From assembly GCA_046350595.1 (NCBI GenBank), contig JAXMAC010000037.1, forward strand, positions 1 to 27,800: 27,800 bases of DNA, written 5' to 3'. The DNA comes from JAHFOW01 sp046350595. Lineage in GTDB: Bacteria; Planctomycetota; Brocadiia; Brocadiales; Brocadiaceae. Each line of letters begins with the position of its first letter. Within the stretch, counting starts at the first letter, position 1. Both the position numbers and the translations under genes were made by a program. The notes under the pieces are model-generated. The model was not told where the DNA came from and searched no databases. It saw only the letters and a list, made by a program, of their open reading frames with translations. This document shows, in pieces, positions 6,242 through 13,386 of the stretch.

Positions 6242-8143
6242 CTACCGGAATTTATCTTTCACAAACGATGGGATATTTTTCATATATTGGTCAATCAATT
6301 CAACGGTAATTTCCGGAATGCCCTGTTTAGAGGCAAATTCTTCAATTGACTTCTTTGCCCTGCCCCTGACAAAAATGGGCGCTTTAGCCAACCTTTGTTC
6401 GGCTTCCACGGTCCACACAGGAGATGAGGATTCTTCATTTTTTGACGTCTTATTCACCGCGTTCAAATATGCCTGAAATTTGGTAATGATACCCTCGTTC
6501 CTGACCGTGCGTTCATCTAAGAACGCCTTAATGTTATCGATAACTTCTTTTTTCCTTGCGTTCTTTAACTTTTCCTTTGCCTTGTCCCACGCATCCATCC
6601 TGAGTTCATCAAAACCAATATTCTTGATACGCCTTGATGCAAGCTGCATGGATTCATCCCTTATTTCAGAAAGGAATTTAGAGGTAATTTCTTTATAACC
6701 ATGCTGCCGCGCCTTCTTTTGCATGAGTTTGAGGATACCTGGACGTACAAAGTCCGGCGCATGTTCAACCCGCTTCCGCGCCTCTTCTGTCCAGGGAATC
6801 TCTTCCTTATTATTTTCGGTTTGTGCTGGCGCTGACTGGTTTACTGTTTTATTTTTCATAACATCATTTTCATTCTTCATAGGAAATGCCGTTCTCCTGT
6901 TTGACATCATTTCTTCACGCGCAGACCTCATGATGTCCCCTGTTATTTCTCGATAGTTTTTATTTAACGCGTAGCGCTCCACGTTCTTAATGACCATACC
7001 CCTGCTGAATGAAGGGATTTGCTTTATAATACTTTTTGCATCGGAACTCCAGGACATGGTAAAATCCTCATCACCGCCAAAGGTTTCAGAGGGGGCCAGT
7101 TGGATAGCCGTACTGCCATATTTCCCCGGCACATAATCACACCACGCATCCTCATCCATTTGATTTCCTGTATTTGCCAGCGCACGCGCGCGGCATCCCT
7201 TACAAATATACTTGAATTCACAAACGCCACACCTGCCATTTAGTTTTTCGTACCGTAAGGTTTGAAAATCTGCCGTATTATTCCAGATTTCCACAAAACT
7301 TTTTTCCCTCACATTGCCGGAAACATTCGGCATGTATGGACACGGGGTCACATCTCCCTCAGGAGTAATCCTGCAATAGTGGGTAGCGGCAGGACAGCCG
7401 CCAGCATAGGCCCGAACGAGGGGAGAAGCCGCATCATGTTCATAAACAATCCTTCGGTAATGCGGCGCACATTTAGCGCCTACCATCATTTTCCCGTAAT
7501 ATTTTTTTTGTATTTCATAGAGCTGATGCAATGCCTGATCATACTGCTGTGGCGTAATATCCGTTAATTCCTGACCTTTCCCGGTACACACGAGAAAGAA
7601 GAGGTTGAATACCCTTGCGCCGAGATTATACGAGAAATCAATAATATCGGAGATTTCGTGAAAATTTTCCCTCGTTACGGTCGTCTGTATCTGAAACTCG
7701 ATGCCCTGCCGGCGGCATGCCTCAATGCCGTTAAGGGTGTCATCCCAGGCGCCACGAAGACCCCTGAACTTATCATGTAATGCAGGCTTGACCGAGTCAA
7801 GGCTAATACCAATACCCGTCACACCACTTTCCTTCAGCCTCCTTGCGATATCGTCATCAATCATATTTCCATTGGTACCCACCACCACCATCATACCTTT
7901 TTTTGAGGCATACGAGGCAAGGTCACAGATGTCTTTTCTCAACAAGGGCTCCCCACCGGTAAGGATCAGGAGTAAGTTGGGATTCAACCCGGCCATCTGG
8001 TCTATAAGCCGGAATCCTTCCTGTGTGCTCAGTTCGCTGGCAGACTGTTTCGTCAATGCGTTGGTATCGAGGTAACAATGGCTGCATCGCAGGTTGCACC
8101 GATAAGTTGTATTCCAGGAAATCGCGTAGGGTTTAAAATTCAT
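6242..8143 (-). CDS. Radical SAM/SPASM protein (AhbC/AhbD/NirJ-like) with three PCP_red repeats
   Basis: A 633-residue cytoplasmic Fe-S enzyme. The radical SAM cluster motif is CNLRCSHC (Cys16, Cys20, Cys23), followed by TGGEPLL and GTNG. A SPASM-type region carries Cys250, 257, 268, 305, 308, 314, 317 and 335 (ITPEGDVTPCPYMP, CEFKYICKGCRARA). This layout is that of the AhbC/AhbD/NirJ group, which makes haem or haem d1 from siroheme derivatives; PqqE-like maturases are related. Those enzymes normally end near residue 390. Here about 240 residues are added, with three copies of a PCP_red-like unit at about 364-411, 449-498 and 576-625 (pattern W..EA..R....P.FVR......E..A...G..EIT). PCP_red is known as the C-terminal piece of protochlorophyllide reductase subunit B. 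It is a single gene with a weak ribosome site, and its exact substrate is not determined. Confidence 0.85.
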   Translation of the reverse strand: MNFKPYAISWNTTYRCNLRCSHCYLDTNALTKQSASELSTQEGFRLIDQMAGLNPNLLLILTGGEPLLRKDICDLASYASKKGMMVVVGTNGNMIDDDIARRLKESGVTGIGISLDSVKPALHDKFRGLRGAWDDTLNGIEACRRQGIEFQIQTTVTRENFHEISDIIDFSYNLGARVFNLFFLVCTGKGQELTDITPQQYDQALHQLYEIQKKYYGKMMVGAKCAPHYRRIVYEHDAASPLVRAYAGGCPAATHYCRITPEGDVTPCPYMPNVSGNVREKSFVEIWNNTADFQTLRYEKLNGRCGVCEFKYICKGCRARALANTGNQMDEDAWCDYVPGKYGSTAIQLAPSETFGGDEDFTMSWSSDAKSIIKQIPSFSRGMVIKNVERYALNKNYREITGDIMRSAREEMMSNRRTAFPMKNENDVMKNKTVNQSAPAQTENNKEEIPWTEEARKRVEHAPDFVRPGILKLMQKKARQHGYKEITSKFLSEIRDESMQLASRRIKNIGFDELRMDAWDKAKEKLKNARKKEVIDNIKAFLDERTVRNEGIITKFQAYLNAVNKTSKNEESSSPVWTVEAEQRLAKAPIFVRGRAKKSIEEFASKQGIPEITVELIDQYMKNIPSFVKDKFR

Positions 8144-8442
8144 TTTTTCGTCTTTCCATTTGTATCAAATTATGAGAAAATGATATTAAATTATGCCGGA
8201 AAACACAATACATTTATCCTTCAAAATCACTGGAATTTTTATTAATTCATACTAAACATTATATTTGTGGAGGATGGATTAGGGCGTCGGTTCTTACATC
8301 GAATCCACAAACAACATTTTATAAATGGTGGATTCACTTCGCTTAAAAACAGGAATTTTCATTTTATTCGTGCGGTTTTTTATGATAGCCGGTAGCCGCA
8401 GACTTCAGTCTGCGCAGGCTAAAGAGTCTGCTCAAAAAGTCT
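8144..8442. other. Stretch without a convincing gene
   Basis: An AT-rich region between the radical SAM start and repeat C2. It must hold the promoter of the radical SAM gene, but no clear box stands out. A short palindrome GCAGACTTCAGTCTGC occurs at about 8398-8413. A plus-strand open frame from 8325 to 8585 runs into repeat sequence and resembles no protein. Confidence 0.5.
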
Positions 8443-8590
8443 TGTCTTGCCTTTCATTGCGAGCCTGTCTGCGTGCGGTCACGCACAGGCAGGCGACAGC
8501 GAAGCAATCTCTTCCCTCAAAATCCATAAAAAGAGGAGATTGCTTCGGAAAAGACCCTCGCAATGACATGGACTATGCGTTTTGATGGTG
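8443..8590. repeat. Repeat family C, copy 2 (two halves in reversed order) with nested palindrome F
   Basis: The right arm (ATTGCGAG ... CGAAGCAATC, about 8446-8510) comes first, followed by the left arm and centre (GGAGATTGCTTCGGAAAAG ... TTTTGATGG, about 8533-8588). This is the opposite of the order in other copies, so it is a tail-to-head junction of two elements or a rearranged one. Palindrome F (8464-8493, arms CCTGTCTGCGTGC / GCACAGGCAGG) is inserted into the right arm. Confidence 0.75.
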
Positions 8591-8774
8591 CAATGCTTCC
8601 TGTCGTCGCTTTGTCATCGCAAAGAGAAGTTCTTAAAAAACAACGCAGCATCTCAGCCACGAAGCAGCGCTTGGAAAGATACTCTTCGTTGCCGGTATTG
8701 CAACACTTTGTATAGGTCTCATATACCACCTGGTTTTTAGAGGAAGCCCGGTCACTGCGCTTTCCGGAATTGCC

Positions 8775-9563
8775 TTGTTGTCGCTTCACATTATAATTTC
8801 TCTTGTTATTGCTGCACACGGAAGAAAACTGATGAAGTCAAACAAGAACGGCCGCAAGGGACTTATGGCGGAAATTATGTCGGCACTTTACGGCGGCAAA
8901 CAAAGCACGGAAAATGCGCCACATACGGAAGGAATAACCATCCGTTGGGGAAGATTTTACGACGTTGTAGTTTGGTTGTTTTTTACCGGAAAAGAACGGA
9001 TCGTGAGAAAACAGACCTTGGAATTGGCGCTCATCAGACCCGGGGATAAGGTGCTGGACGTCGGATGTTGCACGGGTACCCTAACCATTGCGGCAAGAGA
9101 GAAAAGCGACACAGACGGAGAAGTTCACGGCATTGACTCTTCTCCAGAAATGATCGATGCCGCATCAAAAAAAGCCTTACGCATTGGCACTGATGTTAAA
9201 TTCCAGGTTGCTCTGATTGAAGCCATTCCTTTCCCGGACGGTTATTTCGACGTTGTCTTGAGCAGCCTTATGATACACCACTTACCAGGCGATGCATTGA
9301 AGCAAAAGGCATTTTTTGAGATGCGCCGCGTGCTGAGGCCGGGTGGAAGAATACTGATTGTTGATTTCGAACCTCCAACCGGTCCGTTATCCAGTCGGAT
9401 CGCATCTTTGATTATCGGCCATGACATGATGAAAAGCAACGTAAAGGCAATGTATCCCATGACGAAAAAAGCCCTGTATACGGAAATATCATCTGGTGGG
9501 ACTAAATCAAAAATCATTTCGTTCATAAGCGGCATTGCCGGTGATAGGAACGGTCTGTATTAA
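8775..9563 (+). CDS. Class I SAM-dependent methyltransferase; 5' end uncertain
   Basis: A Rossmann-fold methyltransferase of the UbiE/Methyltransf_11 type. Motif I is KVLDVGCCTGT (about 93-102), with an acidic residue after strand 2 (GIDSSPEM) and post-motif FDVVLSSLMIHHLP and RVLRPGGRILIVDF. The start is doubtful. The listed TTG is only the first allowed codon. The frame is open from 8637, after a stop at 8634, and encodes a likely membrane segment (ILFVAGIATLCIGLIYHLVF) plus the hydrophobic stretch LSLHIIISLVIAAHG, yet it has no ATG, GTG or TTG before 8775. The soluble enzyme could also start at the ATG at 8833 or 8866. Either a two-TM N-terminus has lost its start, possibly through the adjacent repeat, or translation begins inside. 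Substrate unknown. Confidence 0.75.
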   Translation: MLSLHIIISLVIAAHGRKLMKSNKNGRKGLMAEIMSALYGGKQSTENAPHTEGITIRWGRFYDVVVWLFFTGKERIVRKQTLELALIRPGDKVLDVGCCTGTLTIAAREKSDTDGEVHGIDSSPEMIDAASKKALRIGTDVKFQVALIEAIPFPDGYFDVVLSSLMIHHLPGDALKQKAFFEMRRVLRPGGRILIVDFEPPTGPLSSRIASLIIGHDMMKSNVKAMYPMTKKALYTEISSGGTKSKIISFISGIAGDRNGLY

Positions 9564-9725
9564 AACATCAACAGAACGCGGACGAAGAACACCTTTTCCG
9601 TCTGGCGATCCTCCCTCTTTTGCCGCGCCGCATTCCGGTTTTAAATAATCAACAATCGTGCTTTGTCCATTCGAACCAGGTAAATTCACCAAACTTTTAT
9701 TCTGTACAAAAATGTATAGAATAAA

Positions 9726-9766
9726 ATACTAAAGTATACCCGGACAATGGGGGTACACTTTATACC
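9726..9766. promoter_or_regulatory. Candidate LexA operator region upstream of lexA
   Basis: Two inverted repeats occur close together: ATACTAAAGTAT (9726-9737) and GGTACACTTTATACC (9752-9766, arms GGTA/TACC). Shared words such as ACTTTATACC and AAAGTATACC run through both. They lie 20-60 bp upstream of the lexA -35 box. No known LexA consensus (Gram-positive, cyanobacterial or proteobacterial) matches exactly, so assignment as the operator rests on position only. Confidence 0.35.
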
Positions 9767-9787
9767 TAAAAATATATCAATTCGGAA

Positions 9788-9816
9788 TTGACAAAAGAGG
9801 TATATAAGAATATAAT
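9788..9816 (+). promoter_or_regulatory. Perfect consensus sigma70 promoter of lexA
   Basis: TTGACA at 9788-9793, a 17-nt spacer and TATAAT at 9811-9816. Both hexamers and the spacer are ideal. The lexA ATG is at 9827, only ten bases after the -10 box, so transcription should start at or within a few bases of the start codon. A TTG in the -35 box opens a longer lexA reading frame, but it lies inside the promoter and is unlikely to be translated. Confidence 0.8.
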
Positions 9817-9826
9817 TGGTGAACAT

Positions 9827-10474
9827 ATGGACACCAACAAACTGAAACCATCAAATTCGACACTGACTGAAAAACAGACCGGTTTCCTGTCTTATCTAAA
9901 AGAATATCATCAGGAAAAAGGTTATCCGCCTACGGTACGAGAGCTTATGGACGGGCTGGGGCTTTCCAGTACCAATATTGTTAGTAAGTACCTTGACATC
10001 CTGGAGCGTAAAGGATACATCAGGCGACAATTTAACAGCCCACGGGCTATTGAGGTTATCGATATGTCCGCCAGAGGCGCAGGGGTACGGTCAGTACCTA
10101 TTGTGGGAAGGGTTCAGGCAGGCACACCCCATCCAGCCATAGAAGACATCGAAGGCTACCTTTCGATAGACAAAATGGTGTACCGTAACAACCATGCTTT
10201 TCTTTTGCGGATAGTCGGAGACAGTATGATTGATGCCCATATATTGGAAGGCGATCTTGTCCTTGTTGTTCCACAACCGGTAGCCAATAACGGCGATATC
10301 GTAGTTGCCCTCATCGATGGCGAATCCACGGTAAAACGATTTTATAAATACGATGACACAATCCAATTGAAACCTGAAAATCCAACAATGAAGCCGATTG
10401 TCATTAAAGAGGGACAATCAGAGGTGAGTATCATTGGCAAGGTAACTGCGGTAATAAGACAATTAGATAAATGA
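9827..10474 (+). CDS. lexA: LexA repressor (SOS regulator, autoprotease)
   Basis: This 215-residue LexA has an N-terminal winged helix (LTEKQTGFLSYLKEYHQEKG, TVRELMDGLGLSS) and a C-terminal S24-type protease. Self-cleavage elements are intact: the Ala98-Gly99 bond (RVQAGTP), nucleophile Ser133 (GDSMIDAHILEGD) and Lys170 (ESTVKRFY). On RecA activation it should cut itself and release SOS genes. The start at 9827 gives the normal family length; the frame-open TTG at 9788 is the promoter -35 box. The predicted mRNA is leaderless or has a leader of only a few bases. A small gene starts 16 bp after the stop and dinB follows, making an SOS cassette. Confidence 0.95.
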   Translation: MDTNKLKPSNSTLTEKQTGFLSYLKEYHQEKGYPPTVRELMDGLGLSSTNIVSKYLDILERKGYIRRQFNSPRAIEVIDMSARGAGVRSVPIVGRVQAGTPHPAIEDIEGYLSIDKMVYRNNHAFLLRIVGDSMIDAHILEGDLVLVVPQPVANNGDIVVALIDGESTVKRFYKYDDTIQLKPENPTMKPIVIKEGQSEVSIIGKVTAVIRQLDK

Positions 10475-10490
10475 TTTTGGGGGGAGAGTT

Positions 10491-10745
10491 ATGATTACTG
10501 AAGTTAACGAACCTATCAAAGTAGGCGCTATTTTTGGAGATAACAAAAAGAAGCTCAAACCCGTCTGGTTTGTATGGAGTGGTCAAAAATACGATATCAG
10601 GGAAATCACTTACATTTGGACGGAAAAAGCAGGAAAGTCCAGTATACACCATTTTACAGTTACCGACGGCGCTAATCTTTTTGACATATCGTATAGCGCC
10701 GATACCATCGTATGGACGCTCCATTCCATAGAAACGGCTGGTTAG
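10491..10745 (+). CDS. Small DUF6504-like protein between lexA and dinB
   Basis: An 84-residue protein, probably cytoplasmic, with the pattern EPIKVGAIFG...LKPVWFVWSGQKYDIREI, two later beta-like segments and a central WTEK. The W-x-W-x-G-x-x-Y-x-[IV]-R-E segment resembles DUF6504, a family I recall next to Y-family polymerase genes in actinobacteria; the match is by eye. A strong ribosome site (GGGGGGAGAG) lies just before the ATG. Position between lexA and dinB implies SOS control and a role alongside translesion synthesis (inference). No catalytic motif is visible. Confidence 0.7.
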   Translation: MITEVNEPIKVGAIFGDNKKKLKPVWFVWSGQKYDIREITYIWTEKAGKSSIHHFTVTDGANLFDISYSADTIVWTLHSIETAG

Positions 10746-10798
10746 CGTTTAAAACCATAACCATAGTTAATCGCAAATCAAACAGCAGGTTATTTTCA

Positions 10799-12049
10799 AT
10801 GAATAAACGGATTATTATGCACATCGACATGAACGCCTTCTTTGCCTCTGTAGAGCAACAGAACAATCCGGCTCTGAGGGGAAAGCCCATTGCGGTCATT
10901 GGCTCTCATGAGCGAACGGTAGTCACCACCTCTTCTTACGAGGCAAGGGCATACGGGGTCAAAACAGGTATGACCAAATACGAAGCCAAACGTCTCTGTC
11001 CTCATATTATCCTGGTAGCCGGTAACACGAGTCGTTATACAGATACCTGCCGCCGCCTTGTAGAGATATATCAGCAGTATACCCCCATCGTTGAGGTTTA
11101 TTCCATTGATGAGGTGTTTCTAGACATCACCGGTTCCATACTGCTTTTTGGCGATGCTGAAACTATTGCAAGGAAAATAAAGAATGATATTCGCGAAAGA
11201 CTTGGGAGGCTGACCTGTTCTATTGGCATAGCTCATAGTAAATTATTGGCGAAGCTTGGCAGCGACATGAAAAAACCGGATGGACTTGTCATTATCAGTC
11301 AAGAGAATCTTGAGAAATTACTGGAGCAGTTGCCAGTAAAAGAACTCTGGGGTATAGGCTCACGACTAGAAAGCCACCTGGCAGCATTAGGCATCAAGAC
11401 CTGCGGTGAACTGGGACGGGCGCCCATACACTTATTAAAGAACCGATTTGGCGTGGTCGGGGAACAGTTAAAGCTCATGGCCCAGGGCATAGACGACAGC
11501 CCTGTCATACCCATAGGGCAAGAACCCGATGCCAAGTCGGTCGGACACAGCATGACCCTTGATAAAGACGTGAGCGATGCGGAGACCATGGAGCGACATA
11601 TTCTCCAATTGTCCGAGATGGTAGGACGACGCTTACGCCGCGGCGGCTATAGGGGGCGGACAATAGCCCTTACCTTGCGTTATTCAGATTTTACGACCTT
11701 TACGAAGCAATGTTCTATAGGAACATACATGAACAGCAGCCTGGACATTTATATTGTTGCCAAGAACATACTCAATACAACACGGTTGCAGAAACCCATC
11801 AGGTTGGTAGGTGTTAGTGTATGGAATCTCATTAAGAATATTGCGCAGATCCCTCTTTTTAGTGCGGACAGGAGTAAACAATCTGTTACCCGTGCCATGG
11901 ACGATATCAATGACCGTTACGGCAATTTCTGCATAACCTGGGGTGCGTTGATTGAACGCTACCGTCACAAAGGCGTTATCTCTCCGTCCTGGCGGCCTGA
12001 CGGTGTTAAATGCGTTAACTTTTCAGAGCAGAAAAACAAAAAGGTGTAA
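10799..12049 (+). CDS. dinB: DNA polymerase IV (Y-family translesion polymerase)
   Basis: A 416-residue Y-family polymerase. Catalytic carboxylates are present: Asp10 in HIDMNAFFASVEQ and Asp104/Glu105 in YSIDEVFLD. The fingers (SYEARAYGVKTGM), the thumb with helix-hairpin-helix (ELWGIGSRLESHLAALGI) and the little finger region (SVGHSMTLDKDV ... TIALTLRYSDF) follow in order. The ATG at 10799 is chosen because it starts directly at the conserved N-terminus. The longer frame from 10712 would overlap the preceding gene and add 29 residues of no family similarity. It copies damaged DNA with low fidelity and is the last gene of the lexA cassette. Confidence 0.93.
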   Translation: MNKRIIMHIDMNAFFASVEQQNNPALRGKPIAVIGSHERTVVTTSSYEARAYGVKTGMTKYEAKRLCPHIILVAGNTSRYTDTCRRLVEIYQQYTPIVEVYSIDEVFLDITGSILLFGDAETIARKIKNDIRERLGRLTCSIGIAHSKLLAKLGSDMKKPDGLVIISQENLEKLLEQLPVKELWGIGSRLESHLAALGIKTCGELGRAPIHLLKNRFGVVGEQLKLMAQGIDDSPVIPIGQEPDAKSVGHSMTLDKDVSDAETMERHILQLSEMVGRRLRRGGYRGRTIALTLRYSDFTTFTKQCSIGTYMNSSLDIYIVAKNILNTTRLQKPIRLVGVSVWNLIKNIAQIPLFSADRSKQSVTRAMDDINDRYGNFCITWGALIERYRHKGVISPSWRPDGVKCVNFSEQKNKKV

Positions 12050-12113
12050 GACAATTGAATAGCTTAATATTCTCATAGACAATAATCATGCTATTCAGCA
12101 TGTTGTATAGCAT

Positions 12114-12176
12114 CATAGAGCAGCGAAGCCGCAATAAAGTCCCATCTATTAAGAAGGGATTTAGGGGTGTGTTTTA
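12114..12176. repeat. Repeat family D, copy 1
   Basis: A head (CAGCGAAGCCGCAATAAAG) like that of family C is joined to a different body, CCCATCTATTAAGAAGGGAT followed by TTAGGGGTGTGT. The second copy is at 27383-27447. Just after it an SD-like AAGGAG and ATG (12204) open a 16-codon frame that ends at 12254 and looks like debris. Confidence 0.7.
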
Positions 12177-12231
12177 AAAAACTTGATAAAAAGGAGATTT
12201 CACATGGTAATTCAACACACTATTTTATATA

Positions 12232-12255
12232 ACTTTTTAAAAAGTATGTTATAAT
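12232..12255 (+). promoter_or_regulatory. Palindrome and -10 box ahead of the hicA/hicB remnant
   Basis: A perfect 14-bp palindrome ACTTTTTAAAAAGT (12232-12245) is followed by TATAAT at 12250-12255. No good -35 box is at the right distance. The layout would fit an autoregulated toxin-antitoxin promoter, but the function is inferred from position only. Confidence 0.35.
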
Positions 12256-12275
12256 TTGTTATGAGCTATTAAAGA

Positions 12276-12326
12276 GTAAAAATCATTAGAGTTTTAAAGG
12301 AATATGGCTTCGAATTCCTGAAAATT
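12276..12326 (+). pseudogene. N-terminal remnant of a hicA-type toxin gene
   Basis: The 17 codons before the hicB ATG read VKIIRVLKEYGFEFLKI in the same frame as hicB. This matches the first helix and start of the fold of HicA toxins (typically V-x-x-I-x-L-L-x-x-x-G-[FW]-x). The catalytic His-containing part (Gly-Ser-His) that should follow is deleted. An in-frame stop (TAA at 12270) separates it from an upstream ATG (12261). Reads as a deletion that joined the toxin 5' end to the antitoxin. Confidence 0.45.
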
Positions 12327-12527
12327 ATGAAAACATTTACTGTCGAAATAGAAAAGGATGAAAAGTTTTATATCGCCCAATGTCTAGAACATTCAAACTG
12401 TTTTACCCAGGGCAAAACTATTGAAGAGGCAATTCACAATATAAAAGAAATTATAGAACTTATCCTGGATGTCAAACACCCCAAGTTAAACGTTGTTTTA
12501 AAAGACACTTTTGTTGACGTCCTTTAA
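12327..12527 (+). CDS. HicB-like antitoxin domain protein
   Basis: A 66-residue protein of the HicB/UPF0150 type: F-T-V-E-I-E-K-D-E-K-F-Y-I-A-Q-C-L-E, then CFTQGKTIEEAIHNIKEIIEL. It has the partially degraded RNase H-like fold only, with no C-terminal DNA-binding domain. HicB normally neutralises HicA, an mRNA interferase, which here seems reduced to an N-terminal stub directly upstream. It is therefore an orphan antitoxin or a new single gene. The lipB ATG follows 5 bp after its stop, suggesting co-transcription or translational coupling. Confidence 0.75.
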   Translation: MKTFTVEIEKDEKFYIAQCLEHSNCFTQGKTIEEAIHNIKEIIELILDVKHPKLNVVLKDTFVDVL

Positions 12528-12531
12528 AAAT

Positions 12532-13257
12532 ATGAAAAATAGCTGTATTTTCCTCCAACTGCCTATGGTAGAATATGGTGAGGCATGGGAACTTCAAAAG
12601 GCTCTTCTGGCTGCAAGAATGGCCAATACGGTAGAAGACTGTCTCGTCTTGCTCCAGCACCCCCCCACCTTTACATTCGGTCGCCGATACAAAGAATCAA
12701 ATTTGATATCTAATAAGGATTTTTATAAAGATAAAGGCTTTGCCGTATACAAAACAGACCGTGGTGGACTGGCCACATATCATAGCCAAGGCCAATTAGT
12801 TGGCTATCCTATATTAAAAATGAACAGCTACACAAAGGATTATTATTACTATCTGCGTATGCTCGAAGAGGTGATGATAAGAACTCTTTCAGACTATGAA
12901 ATTGAAGCCATAAGAAATGAGGGATATACAGGTGTCTGGGTAGATAAGGCAAAGATTGGGTTTATTGGCGTCCGGATTGCCCTGGGATATACGATGCATG
13001 GATTTTCTCTGAACGTAAATAACGACGTGTCCCCTTTTAACTTAATCATACCTTGTGGAATCCAGGATATAGAGGTTACCTCCGTTAAGAAATTACTCAA
13101 CACGAACATAACTATAGATGAAGTTCAACGCACGCTCATCAATCACTTTGAGGATGTATTTCAGGTTCATATGATGCCTGCGAAAATGGCATCTGTAATT
13201 CAAAAAATTGGCCATTTGGAAAATTTAAGCTACAATACTGTACATTCCGTGGTGTAA
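12532..13257 (+). CDS. lipB: Octanoyl-[acyl-carrier-protein]:protein transferase LipB
   Basis: A 241-residue LipB of the BPL/LplA/LipB fold. It moves octanoyl groups from acyl-ACP to lipoyl domains of 2-oxoacid dehydrogenases and GcvH. Seen are HPPTFTFGRR, the active-site region GGLATYHSQGQLVGYP, Lys141 in KIGFIGVRI and the catalytic Cys175 in IPCGIQDIEVTS. The usual HGPGQ motif reads HSQGQ (Ser85, Gln86), an unusual change next to the acyl pocket. The ATG at 12532 is preferred over the TTG at 12511, which overlaps hicB. lipA, the next enzyme in lipoate synthesis, is 1.25 kb downstream on the same strand, beyond the kinase gene. Confidence 0.9.
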   Translation: MKNSCIFLQLPMVEYGEAWELQKALLAARMANTVEDCLVLLQHPPTFTFGRRYKESNLISNKDFYKDKGFAVYKTDRGGLATYHSQGQLVGYPILKMNSYTKDYYYYLRMLEEVMIRTLSDYEIEAIRNEGYTGVWVDKAKIGFIGVRIALGYTMHGFSLNVNNDVSPFNLIIPCGIQDIEVTSVKKLLNTNITIDEVQRTLINHFEDVFQVHMMPAKMASVIQKIGHLENLSYNTVHSVV

Positions 13258-13386
13258 CTCAAACCTTCATGTTTGAGAACCGGGCAGGTTGTGAATACTA
13301 AAGTGTTTGTGCAAAGGGCACAGCCCTAGCTGTCATACGTTAGTTTTTTGTAAGATAATTCCGTAAATTGAATACATAAACGCATT

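Noticed and set aside
7019..8075. Several plus-strand frames opposite the radical SAM gene
   Set aside because: They are antisense shadows of a well-supported gene.
8325..8585. 86-codon plus-strand frame
   Set aside because: Its second half is repeat C2 and palindrome F; no protein similarity.
9788..9826. N-terminal extension of LexA from the TTG at 9788
   Set aside because: The TTG is the first half of a perfect -35 box and the added 13 residues match nothing in LexA.
10712..10798. N-terminal extension of DinB
   Set aside because: It overlaps the preceding gene and shows no similarity; the conserved N-terminus begins at 10799.
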